From: Acinetobacter guerrae
GTDB lineage: Bacteria > Pseudomonadota > Gammaproteobacteria > Pseudomonadales > Moraxellaceae
Assembly: GCF_009372255.1 (NCBI RefSeq)
Contig: NZ_LXGN01000011.1
Span: 1-64,000 of the forward strand
Direction: 5' to 3'
DNA: 64,000 nucleotides
Positions 29,359 through 38,842 of this stretch are shown one piece after another. A program made the translations under genes and the position numbers. Position 1 is the stretch's first letter. Every line of letters starts with the position of its first letter. The notes beneath the pieces were generated by a model. It saw nothing but the letters and a program-made list of their open reading frames with translations. It was not told the origin of the DNA and did not search any database.

Positions 29359-31326
29359 ATGAATAGCTTAAACCATACCCCCATTTTACCACAGCAAACT
29401 ACACAAGGCAGCCAAGCCCAACAGCAATCCTCTGCCATTATTAATAATTCAAATCAATGGGTTAACCTTCCCGACGAGCTAAAAGAGCGTGCTCAATGGG
29501 TTGTAGCAGACAAGAATAAAACTCCATATCAATGTAATGGACGTAAAGCAAGCCCAACAGACCCATCTACATGGACAGATTTCCATACTGCCTGCACATA
29601 CGCAAAACAGCATGACTTTAATATTGGGTATGTCTTATCCGCACATGACCCATTCACATGTATTGACCTAGATATTAAAGCAGATACCCCGCAAGAACAG
29701 CTTGATCGTGCAAGCAGTATTATAAAAACTTTTAATAGCTATACTGAGTATTCTCAAAGTGGAAAAGGCTTCCATATATGGGTTTATGGTAATATTGGAA
29801 AAGGACGCAGACGTGATAATGTAGAAATATATTCTCAAGAACGATTTATTATTTGTACTGGTAATACTTTAAAAAGTGAACCCATTAAGTATAAGAAAGA
29901 CATATTAGATAATATCGTTTCACAGCTACATGATGACAAAGGACAGTTCGAACCATTGCCTGACCAACCTCAAATTGAATCGGATGAATCAATTATAGAA
30001 AGAGCTTGGAATGCGGGAAATAAAGAAAAATTTCAAGCATTATGGAATGCTGAATTAGATACAGATTTACAAGTTATTGGTCGTGACCACAGTCAAGACG
30101 ATTTATCTTTGATCCAAATGCTTGCATTCTATACCAACAATAACGAACAACTTATTCGCCTGTGGCATCTGTCAAATCTTGGGCAACGCGAAAAAGCAAA
30201 GATTAATTCTTATATTGAATCAACAATTAGAAAAGCACGACAATTTCAAGCGCATGATGAGTATGAGGCACAGATTGGTAAAAAAATAGCTGACAACCTA
30301 CTCGCAAGATATAACTCTCAAAAGCCTATCCGTACAAATAAATTTGTCCCAACTAATCTGTCAGATGTAATGAAACGACCTCCTATGGAATGGTTCGTTC
30401 ATGGGGTATTACCTAAAAAGGGTCTAGCCACAATATATGGCTTACCTGCTACTGGAAAATCATTTCTAATGCTTGATTTACTTTTTGCAATTTGCAAAGG
30501 TGAAGAATGGTTTGGAATGAAAACAAAGCAGTCTAAAGTTGCCTATATTAATCTTGAAGATATACATGGTATGGGAAATCGCTTACATGCTTATCAGGAA
30601 AGAAAAGGTTTAATCCCTGATAATGACTTTTTAAACTATGAAATTTCTTTAAACTTTAAAGAGAAAGACCATGTAGAAGAATTAATTAATTCTATTAAAG
30701 AATATGCACCAAATTGTGGTTTAGTTTGTATAGATACCCTAGCTCAATCAGCAAATGGAATAGATGAAAATTCATCTACTGACATGGGTATGGTTATCGG
30801 TAAACTTAAGAAATTATCATCTGAATTAAATTGTTTAGTCCTTATCGTACACCATTCAGGCAAAATCCAAGGAAGTGGAATGCGTGGTCATTCCAGTTTA
30901 CTTGGTGCTGTAGACTGTGCAATTGAAATATCATCTAACGGTTCTACAAAAAAATGGAATATTGCAAAATCCAAGAATGGTGCAAATGATATTGAACGAC
31001 AATTTCATTTAGAACCTATTCCTTTAGGTATGGATGAAGATGGAAACCCCATTTCTTCAGCAGTTGTCACGCCAGTAATTGATATTCAGGCAATGAATAA
31101 CCACAATAAGATACTAGAAGATCAAAATGAGGAAGAAAAAAGGATTTTACAAGTCATTTATGATAATCCCAACAGTAAGCAAAAAGACTGGGGAGAAATA
31201 CTTGGATTCGAAAAACCATACCAAATGACAAGAACGAAAGATGCTCTGATTAAAAAAGGCTTTTTAACTGAAAATGGTAAAACAGTTACTTTGACACAAA
31301 AAGGACTAGATTTACTTAAAATATAA
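29359..31326 (+). CDS. PrimPol primase - RepA-type helicase fusion (satellite replication protein)
   Basis: This 655-residue protein joins two replication activities. Residues about 40-190 look like an archaeo-eukaryotic primase/PrimPol domain: catalytic CIDLDIK (DxD, near 102), SGKGFHIW (SxH motif, near 134) and YSQERFIICTG. Residues about 335-580 are a RecA-fold AAA_25/RepA-type hexameric helicase: Walker A YGLPATGKSFL (near 361), Walker B LVCIDTLA and VHHSGKIQGSGMRGHSSLLG (sensor region, near 498). The last 65 residues form a winged-helix-like tail (KKGFLTENGKTVTLTQKG). It probably starts replication at the adjacent iterons. AGGAA is upstream. P4 alpha protein is a functional analogue, not a clear homologue. 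Confidence 0.88.
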   Translation: MNSLNHTPILPQQTTQGSQAQQQSSAIINNSNQWVNLPDELKERAQWVVADKNKTPYQCNGRKASPTDPSTWTDFHTACTYAKQHDFNIGYVLSAHDPFTCIDLDIKADTPQEQLDRASSIIKTFNSYTEYSQSGKGFHIWVYGNIGKGRRRDNVEIYSQERFIICTGNTLKSEPIKYKKDILDNIVSQLHDDKGQFEPLPDQPQIESDESIIERAWNAGNKEKFQALWNAELDTDLQVIGRDHSQDDLSLIQMLAFYTNNNEQLIRLWHLSNLGQREKAKINSYIESTIRKARQFQAHDEYEAQIGKKIADNLLARYNSQKPIRTNKFVPTNLSDVMKRPPMEWFVHGVLPKKGLATIYGLPATGKSFLMLDLLFAICKGEEWFGMKTKQSKVAYINLEDIHGMGNRLHAYQERKGLIPDNDFLNYEISLNFKEKDHVEELINSIKEYAPNCGLVCIDTLAQSANGIDENSSTDMGMVIGKLKKLSSELNCLVLIVHHSGKIQGSGMRGHSSLLGAVDCAIEISSNGSTKKWNIAKSKNGANDIERQFHLEPIPLGMDEDGNPISSAVVTPVIDIQAMNNHNKILEDQNEEEKRILQVIYDNPNSKQKDWGEILGFEKPYQMTRTKDALIKKGFLTENGKTVTLTQKGLDLLKI

Positions 31327-31340
31327 TTATAAAACAACAA

Positions 31341-31547
31341 GTTGCAGAGTTGCATTAATTTTGCAACTTTCCCTTAAAAGTTGCAAGCATTTTTACCGAG
31401 TTGCAGTTGCAACTTGTACTTGCAACTTTACTATTAAACCATTGTTTTTCAATAAGTTGCATTGCAACTTTTATTTGCAACTTATTTAAAAAGTTGCAAA
31501 GTTGCACATATACCCCCCCCCTTTAGGGGGGGTTATGCTAATGCAAC
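31341..31547. repeat. Iteron cluster, putative replication origin of the element
   Basis: GTTGCA occurs on the plus strand at 31341, 31349, 31380, 31400, 31406, 31456, 31493 and 31501. TGCAAC, its reverse complement, is at 31362, 31408, 31421, 31463, 31476 and 31542. That is 14 hexamers in 207 bases, mostly extended to AGTTGCA/TGCAACT, and 31406-31413 is palindromic. AT-rich DNA lies alongside. The position just behind the replication gene is that expected for an origin. Confidence 0.7.
31513..31532. other. Poly-C/poly-G hairpin within the iteron region
   Basis: Nine C (31513-31521), TTTA, then seven G (31526-31532) make a 7-bp G:C stem. There is no T run, so it does not look like a standard terminator; a cruciform or single-strand initiation structure in the origin is possible. 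Confidence 0.5.
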
Positions 31548-31991
31548 TCACGCTAACCACAGCAACAGCTCTTTATATTCACATTCTTCTGTTTATATAA
31601 TTTCCTTCATTTCTATAACTTTTTCTTAGCTCAATAGATTACATGTTTAAAGCAATAATTATTAATACTGTGGTTAAAAATACGAATACTTGCTGATAAT
31701 TAAATTATTAAACCCTTTACCCCTAAATACAGGTTTAAACATAGCGAAATTAGCACGACTTTCAGGGGTAAATAGCCTCTTTAAGCACTCGGTTGGTACA
31801 AGGGTACTGGCCACCCTAAAAACTCGCTTAAAACGGCTATTTTTGGCACTATAAAAATGCTTGTTTGTACCCCCATATAATTTGTTATTTGCTGTAAATA
31901 ATTTGTATCTATTTGATTTCGTCGCCATTTTAATTTGTTTTTCGTATGTTGTAAGCAATAAGTAATTATGCAACCAGTATGCGAGTTCAAA
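31548..31991. other. Gap between the putative origin and the small-gene cluster
   Basis: About 440 bases with no certain gene. A minus-strand frame (31674-31928 from an ATG at 31928) would give a Lys/Arg/Phe-rich 84-residue product, but it lacks a ribosome site. TTAAACC (31708-31714) and GGTTTAA (31732-31738) form an inverted repeat. The promoter for the next four genes should lie near the right end. Confidence 0.4.
31674..31928 (-). CDS. Doubtful small basic protein, 84 aa
   Basis: This open frame lies opposite in direction to its neighbours. The product is rich in Lys, Arg, Phe and Asn (KSNRYKLFTANNKLYGGTNK at the start, ANFAMFKPVFRGKGFNN near the end) and has no family I recognise. No Shine-Dalgarno precedes the ATG, and an overlapping frame on the same strand is about as long. 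It could be chance, or a short element regulator. Confidence 0.25.
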   Translation of the reverse strand: MATKSNRYKLFTANNKLYGGTNKHFYSAKNSRFKRVFRVASTLVPTECLKRLFTPESRANFAMFKPVFRGKGFNNLIISKYSYF

Positions 31992-32708
31992 ATGTCTATA
32001 TATCCTCTAATTACACCATCACTACATCCCGACAATATCAAGCACCTTCAAGGCTATGATGAAGAAACGGCTTCTTATGTTCACATTGCTGCACAAGCAT
32101 TGAGTGAAGCCTACGAGGGTATCAATGATATTCATAAAGCACGTGAAGCAAGTAAGCGAAATCCTGTTTGGAATGAAGCAGCTCAATTAATCCAAACTGA
32201 TGATTTTGCAACTAAGAAGCTTCTTAAAATTACTAAATCTATTGATTCTGCAAATGCAAATCTAAGTAAAAGCATTGCACATATTGAAAAGGAACTAACC
32301 ACACCTTTGACAGCAGGTGCTAATGACCCTGTGGCTAATGAAATCCGCTCGCATGTTAAAAATATGAATAACAGCAAGCGTCGCAAATTCATTGAAGAAG
32401 CACAGCAGAAAAAAGACTTGCAGACACTTCAAGCCCTTTTAGGTGCTCCATCATACCTCTCAGGCTTAACAGATATTGAAGTTCAACATTACACACGTCA
32501 GCTCCATGAAATTCAAAATCCTGCTTTAGCTAAGCGATTAAAAGTCATGAAGAATGCAGCAACGTTACTGGGTGAACGTGGTGGCTTGGTATTTAGAGAA
32601 GTAGAAAAAGCAGTGGGTAAACCATCACATGTTATTCAAAAACTTCGTAAAGCAAAAAACGAAGCAGAACAAGCGTTCATTTTAAAAGACCAACGTGTCG
32701 ATCTTTGA
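31992..32708 (+). CDS. Element protein of unknown function, 238 aa
   Basis: I do not recognise the family. From the ATG at 31992 the product has 238 residues, is soluble and strongly alpha-helical, with charged coiled-coil-like stretches (about 65-100 and 120-150) and a Lys/Arg-rich C-terminus containing VEKAVGKPSHVIQKLRKAK. It opens a run of four tightly packed genes. An upstream in-frame ATG at 31968 is possible but has no better ribosome site. A DNA-binding or morphogenesis-interfering role would fit its place but is not shown. Confidence 0.7.
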   Translation: MSIYPLITPSLHPDNIKHLQGYDEETASYVHIAAQALSEAYEGINDIHKAREASKRNPVWNEAAQLIQTDDFATKKLLKITKSIDSANANLSKSIAHIEKELTTPLTAGANDPVANEIRSHVKNMNNSKRRKFIEEAQQKKDLQTLQALLGAPSYLSGLTDIEVQHYTRQLHEIQNPALAKRLKVMKNAATLLGERGGLVFREVEKAVGKPSHVIQKLRKAKNEAEQAFILKDQRVDL

Positions 32709-32743
32709 AATTGATAATTAATAGTTTAGATCAAGGAATTGTA

Positions 32744-33175
32744 ATGACCACAAATTCAAAGACTAAAACAGCAGGAAATCCAAATTGGCGTAAGGGGATG
32801 AACTCCCCTAACCCACAAGGTCGTCCAAAAGGGATTATTGATAAGCGAATGAAAGTAAATCAATCCCTACTAGCTGATGCTGATGATATTGCCAAAGTAG
32901 TGATTCAATCCGCTCTTTCAGGCGATATGCAAGCGGCTAGCTTAGTCCTTTCCCGTATTGCACCAACACTTAAAGCTCAGACTGAAACAGTCCAGTTTGA
33001 ATTAGATGCCACAGCAAGTGTAACCGAACAAGCACAATCTGTTTTACAGGCTATTGCAGACGGCAATGTTGCGCCTGATGTGGGTAAACAAATTATTGAA
33101 GCGATTAATGCTTTAAATGGTATTCGTCAAATTGATGAATTAGAACAACGTATTAATGCATTGGAGAAACACTAA
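32744..33175 (+). CDS. DUF5681-like small protein of the element
   Basis: This 143-residue protein has at its N-terminus the motif NPNWRKGMNSPNPQGRPKG (about residues 12-30), which resembles DUF5681, a short basic motif seen in many phage and mobile-element proteins, some beside terminase genes. The rest is helical, with a C-terminal coiled coil (QIDELEQRINALEK). AAGGA lies 7 bases before the ATG at 32744; a TTG at 32705 is less likely. Its stop overlaps the next start as TAATG. It could be a terminase-small-subunit-like or DNA-binding adaptor; this is inference. Confidence 0.75.
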   Translation: MTTNSKTKTAGNPNWRKGMNSPNPQGRPKGIIDKRMKVNQSLLADADDIAKVVIQSALSGDMQAASLVLSRIAPTLKAQTETVQFELDATASVTEQAQSVLQAIADGNVAPDVGKQIIEAINALNGIRQIDELEQRINALEKH

Positions 33176-33495
33176 TGAACCTGCCTACACGAGAAGAATA
33201 TGAATTTTTACGTTTTAAATTTACACAGGATATTGCACATGGCTCACCAAGTGAACGTTTGGTTGCAATGCATAATCTAATGCACATCATGGCTTTATAT
33301 GCTTCTAGCGATGAACTTGAAGAAGTATTTATTAAACCGCTATTTGCAAAGCTTGAAGAAAAGCTAAATAGCCCATTACACCCATTTAGCGATTATGTAC
33401 CCCCTACAGTACCAGTAACGGTTAAAACCATGCTACAGGGGCAACCGTGGGCACAATACCCTAACCCTAATTGTGGTCATACCGATAATGGCTAA
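33175..33495 (+). CDS. Element protein of unknown function, 106 aa
   Basis: This is a soluble acidic product with a helical first half (TREEYEFLRFKFTQDIAHGS, then MHNLMHIMALYASSDELEE) and a Pro-rich tail. No family recognised. Translation is coupled to the gene before it (TAATG overlap, GGAG upstream) and its end overlaps the following start by 8 bases, so all these small genes are one transcription unit. Confidence 0.75.
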   Translation: MNLPTREEYEFLRFKFTQDIAHGSPSERLVAMHNLMHIMALYASSDELEEVFIKPLFAKLEEKLNSPLHPFSDYVPPTVPVTVKTMLQGQPWAQYPNPNCGHTDNG

Positions 33496-33664
33496 GGTAT
33501 TAAAAGACTTCCAAAAGCGTTTAGCTAAAGTCGAAACCCACAGAAAGAACAAAGCGACTACTATTAAATTAGTAGCCGCTTTTCCACCTATTTTGTCTTA
33601 TGACGAGTGGGAAGCTATTGCTGTACCACATCAACAACAATTAGTTGATGATACTAGGAATTAA
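33488..33664 (+). CDS. Element microprotein, 58 aa
   Basis: This begins MAKVLKDFQKRLAKVETHRK, very basic and helical, then has a short hydrophobic stretch and LSYDEWEAIAVPHQQQLVDD. It overlaps the previous gene by 8 bases. Its stop overlaps by four bases with the stop of the convergent gene. No family recognised; size and charge would suit a small regulator or an inhibitor of a host or helper protein. Confidence 0.6.
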   Translation: MAKVLKDFQKRLAKVETHRKNKATTIKLVAAFPPILSYDEWEAIAVPHQQQLVDDTRN

Positions 33665-34581
33665 TATGTTTTAGTTTTCACTCTATTTAACTCCTCAAGA
33701 AAGGCAGTAACAACATCACCATTAATTGATAAAACTTTTGACTGTTTACCCATTAATTTAATTTCAAAACCTTTCTTATGGTTTTTTAAGAATTGCTCAG
33801 TTACATCCACTCCAATTGTTTCTGTTAGAACACAACCCAAAACTTTAGATTTACAATCAACATTTGTATCAATTCTAGTTACTTTGTGGACTTGTGAATC
33901 AGTATCTTTAGAAGATGAAATATTACCCCAATCTCCAATAAATGTTAGGTCTGTATAAATTTGTATGAAGTCAACTTTTTTCACACTTGGATCATAATAA
34001 CCACGTATTAAATATTTATCGAAATACTCTGTTTTAATTTCAACTCTTTTTTCAAATTTGTCATATTGAGAAGAAACACCTATGGTCTTTTTCTCAATAG
34101 CTGCCCCTAATAAATCAAAATAGTCTTTTTTGCCAATAGGTTGACCATCAGTTCGTTTAATTTGATATTCAATATCTTTTAATGTTAATCCTGGGTCCAA
34201 ATAAAACTTCTTACAGTCAGAAGTAATTACTTCGGTATTAAAAGATTTATCTAAATTATATGCAGTGCCATCTAAATCAATATTTCTAAATCTATAAGAG
34301 GATAAGAAACTCTGTAAATATCTTTCACTTGGTAATGTTCTAATTCCAGTGTTGAGGATTTTAAAACTATTTTCGTTCAAAGATTGATAATCTCTTATTG
34401 AACCTTGGCTGTAATCATTCTTCTTTGGAAAAGCATCAAAACTATTAGTAACATACTTCTTAAATTGATCTGTAATTTGATATTCCGTACCAGTTAGTTC
34501 TGAATAGCCACAATCGTTTCCTGCATATACTATGCTCGTTACTGTGGAAAATAAAAAAGTTAGCAAAAATTTTGACTTCAT
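33661..34581 (-). CDS. Exported protein of unknown function, 306 aa (element cargo)
   Basis: It has a clear signal peptide (about residues 1-20, hydrophobic core LLTFLFSTVTSIV, cleavage after YAG region) and no further membrane helix. The mature part carries five or so cysteines (NDCGYS, SDCKKF, VDCKSK, LGCVLTE) that could form disulfides, and is rich in Lys, Asp and Tyr. I do not recognise the fold. It is the second gene of a two-gene unit transcribed towards the element's interior, 19 bases behind the next exported protein. As cargo it could alter the cell envelope, for example phage entry; no direct evidence. Confidence 0.8.
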   Translation of the reverse strand: MKSKFLLTFLFSTVTSIVYAGNDCGYSELTGTEYQITDQFKKYVTNSFDAFPKKNDYSQGSIRDYQSLNENSFKILNTGIRTLPSERYLQSFLSSYRFRNIDLDGTAYNLDKSFNTEVITSDCKKFYLDPGLTLKDIEYQIKRTDGQPIGKKDYFDLLGAAIEKKTIGVSSQYDKFEKRVEIKTEYFDKYLIRGYYDPSVKKVDFIQIYTDLTFIGDWGNISSSKDTDSQVHKVTRIDTNVDCKSKVLGCVLTETIGVDVTEQFLKNHKKGFEIKLMGKQSKVLSINGDVVTAFLEELNRVKTKTY

Positions 34582-34600
34582 AAGTCCCCCTAGTTGAAAT

Positions 34601-35062
34601 TTATTTCAAATTACTTTTAATCTTGTCTGCTAAATCTGCTTCAATTAAACCTTTTGACAAGCAAGTTAGCGTCACATCAAATGTTGTGCTTCCAACTTTA
34701 TATTCACCTTGAATATTACTTTTAATACTTAAAGAATTGTCATCAATAATAATATTCTGTGCTACTGTGGTTTTTGTTCGCTTATCTTTAAGGTAATCAA
34801 TACCCATTACCTTACCACAATCAGCATAACTTGGATCTATTCTATAGTCCTTAGAAGCTGTGGTTATCACACCTGCATCCAAGTCTGAACTTGTTATCTG
34901 GTATCCTTCTAAAGCCAAAGCACGTTTAGAAGCTTTAAATATTTCTTCTTTAGTTGCCTCTACTCCCACCGAAACACTCTTACTCTCACCTACTGGTGGT
35001 TTATAAGCCATTGATAAAGTCGAAATGGAAAAAGCTAAAATACTCACAATTATTTTTTTCAT
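34601..35062 (-). CDS. Exported protein of unknown function, 153 aa (element cargo)
   Basis: Residues 1-19 are a signal peptide (SILAFSISTLSMA). The mature part has an alpha/beta pattern, ATKEEIFKASKRALALEGYQI then SSDLDAGVITTASKD, like small periplasmic domains of the BamC/DUF-type that begin with a helix and a strand describing ageing residues. Two cysteines (ADCGKV and LTCLSKG) may pair. It is the first gene of a two-gene unit whose promoter lies near attR. Function unknown. A host-envelope or immunity-type role is possible. Confidence 0.8.
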   Translation of the reverse strand: MKKIIVSILAFSISTLSMAYKPPVGESKSVSVGVEATKEEIFKASKRALALEGYQITSSDLDAGVITTASKDYRIDPSYADCGKVMGIDYLKDKRTKTTVAQNIIIDDNSLSIKSNIQGEYKVGSTTFDVTLTCLSKGLIEADLADKIKSNLK

Positions 35063-35165
35063 ATCATTTTCTTTAGTCTAAGAAATATACACAGTAAATT
35101 ACCACAGAGAAGAACTTCAATACACTGATTTAATGAAAGATATTTATTTTTTAATTTTGTTTTTT

Positions 35166-35183
35166 GCTTACTACAGGCTTACG
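35166..35183 (+). promoter_or_regulatory. Candidate right-end arm site pair
   Basis: GCTTAC at 35166-35171 and 35177-35182, the latter followed by G, repeats the spacing and orientation of the pair at 27421-27438. It lies 52 bases inside attR. Confidence 0.5.
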
Positions 35184-35207
35184 TTGCATAAACCCCAAAA
35201 ACAACAA

Positions 35208-35226
35208 AGCCCCGATTATCGGGGCT
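35208..35226 (-). terminator. Terminator supplied by the element for tRNA-Ser
   Basis: AGCCCCGAT pairs with ATCGGGGCT (35208-35226), followed on the minus strand by a T-rich stretch. It is inside the element and replaces the displaced original terminator at 27203-27234. Confidence 0.75.
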
Positions 35227-35234
35227 AAGTCATT

Positions 35235-35298
35235 GATATTTGGCGGAAGCGGTGAGATTCGAACTCACGGAGGACTCACACCCTCGTCGGTTTTCAAG
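35235..35298 (-). repeat. attR: 64-bp direct repeat inside the intact tRNA-Ser
   Basis: This copy is identical to 27236-27299 and forms the 3' part of the complete tRNA. The element therefore carries its own copy of the tRNA end, which restores the gene on insertion. Confidence 0.93.
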
Positions 35299-35330
35299 AC
35301 CGGTGCATTAAACCGCTCTGCCACGCTTCC
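35241..35330 (-). tRNA. tRNA-Ser (anticodon UGA)
   Basis: The 90-base gene folds as a class II tRNA. The acceptor GGAAGCG pairs with CGCTTCC, discriminator G and encoded CCA follow; the anticodon loop is CTTGAAA with anticodon TGA; the long variable arm has GAGG/CCTC; the T arm is GTGAG-TTCGAAT-CTCAC. The 3' part from the anticodon loop onward comes from the integrated element. Decodes UCA and related serine codons. Confidence 0.96.
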
Positions 35331-35415
35331 ATGTGCGTAAGAATACAAAGACACTTCATTTTATTCAAGAAAAATTTTACGCTTGATATTCAATTGGATA
35401 TTGTTTCATCAAAAA

Positions 35416-37758
<2,343 letters not shown>

Positions 37759-38676
37759 TTACTGAGATTGTTTCGTACAATAAGCTAGTGGTGCCTTTTT
37801 TGAATTAAATTTCAATGAACTTGCAATAATTCCTGAGCAAATCAATGCAGCACCAATGAAAATATTAACGGTTAATGATTCACCCCAGATTATTGCACCA
37901 AAAAACAGACTCAAAACAGGAATGCACATAATTGAAATTGAAGCAATAAACGTATCAACCTGACTCACAATCCAATTCCAAAGCACAAAAGCAAAACCTG
38001 TTCCAACCACCGCGATGTAAAATAACAATGATTCATTTAAGGGATCTTGCCAAACTGTTTTATCCACAGTTTCAAACATTAAAGCGCCAATAAAAATAGC
38101 AATTCCACCAATCAAAAGCTGCCAAATCGTCAACTTTATTTTGTCATAAGTTGCAAAATTTCTTTTGATATAAATGGTTGCCATTGCCCAGAAAAAGCCC
38201 GATCCAATTAAAAAGAACTCTCCAACTAAAGATAAATTGAGGTGTAAATGCTGCAATTGTGGCCACAAAATTGCAATCAACCCAAATGTGCCTAAGATCA
38301 AGCCTACAATTTTTTGCTTATTTAAATGCTCATTTAAAAAATAATGTGCTAATACACCAATAAAAATTGGCATGGTAAATACTAGTACAGCAGACAAACC
38401 AGAATCTACAAACTGCATCGCAAAAGTTTGAGTTGCATAAAAGCCCAAACAAACCATTGCACTTAAAATAATCAAAGGCTTCCATTCACCAGTTTTAGGT
38501 AAAATCGATTTTTTGAGAATAAATTGAACCACCACTAAAGTCAGAGCTGCCAAAATCAATCGAGTTGAAATAAACAGAAATGGTGGAAAAACTTGTAAGC
38601 TATGTTTGACTAAACCCCACAGAGATCCCCATACCAGACATAGTAATGCGATAGCACTGACAACCCGAATATTCAC
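37759..38676 (-). CDS. EamA/DMT-family exporter
   Basis: This 305-residue inner membrane protein has ten predicted helices in two EamA repeats (about 5-140 and 150-290). Typical sequences are LVWGSLWGLVKHS at the start and the second-repeat GSGFFWAMATIYIKR. DMT members export amino acids or other metabolites; the substrate is unknown. It is divergent from a LysR-type regulator 166 bases away, which probably controls it. Confidence 0.9.
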   Translation of the reverse strand: MNIRVVSAIALLCLVWGSLWGLVKHSLQVFPPFLFISTRLILAALTLVVVQFILKKSILPKTGEWKPLIILSAMVCLGFYATQTFAMQFVDSGLSAVLVFTMPIFIGVLAHYFLNEHLNKQKIVGLILGTFGLIAILWPQLQHLHLNLSLVGEFFLIGSGFFWAMATIYIKRNFATYDKIKLTIWQLLIGGIAIFIGALMFETVDKTVWQDPLNESLLFYIAVVGTGFAFVLWNWIVSQVDTFIASISIMCIPVLSLFFGAIIWGESLTVNIFIGAALICSGIIASSLKFNSKKAPLAYCTKQSQ

Positions 38677-38842
38677 GAGCTTCTCTCAACAAATCAAATA
38701 ACATGAGAACAGTATATAAAATAAATGACATCATGAATAATGTTATGTTTTAATAGGTGCATCATTTTTTTTAATGTCTTTTTAAAAGAGTATTCATCTC
38801 TTTTAAAAAAAATTGGCTAATTTAAATAGTTGAGGCATATCT

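Larger units (their letters stand above)
27236..35298. mobile_element. 8.0-kb integrative element in tRNA-Ser, phage-satellite-like
   Basis: The unit from repeat to repeat is 7,999 bases. Its contents in order are integrase, AlpA-like regulator, PrimPol-helicase, iteron-rich region, four small genes, then two opposite-strand genes for exported proteins. The order int-alpA-replication gene next to a tRNA att site is that of P4-like satellites and Gram-negative PICIs. No capsid, tail, terminase large subunit, conjugation or transposase gene is visible, so it would depend on a helper for transfer. The 64-bp repeats are exact and the genes intact, which suggests a recent or still mobile insertion. 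An integrated plasmid-like element is the main alternative. Confidence 0.88.

Noticed and set aside
31341..31547. CRISPR array
   Set aside because: Repeats are only 6-8 bases, in both orientations and unevenly spaced; no Cas gene is nearby.
31781..32041. 86-codon minus-strand frame overlapping the next gene
   Set aside because: It overlaps both another minus frame and the likely real 238-residue gene, has no ribosome site and no family features.
27236..35298. Complete prophage or integrative conjugative element
   Set aside because: No capsid, tail, large terminase, lysis, relaxase or type IV secretion gene is present in the 8 kb.
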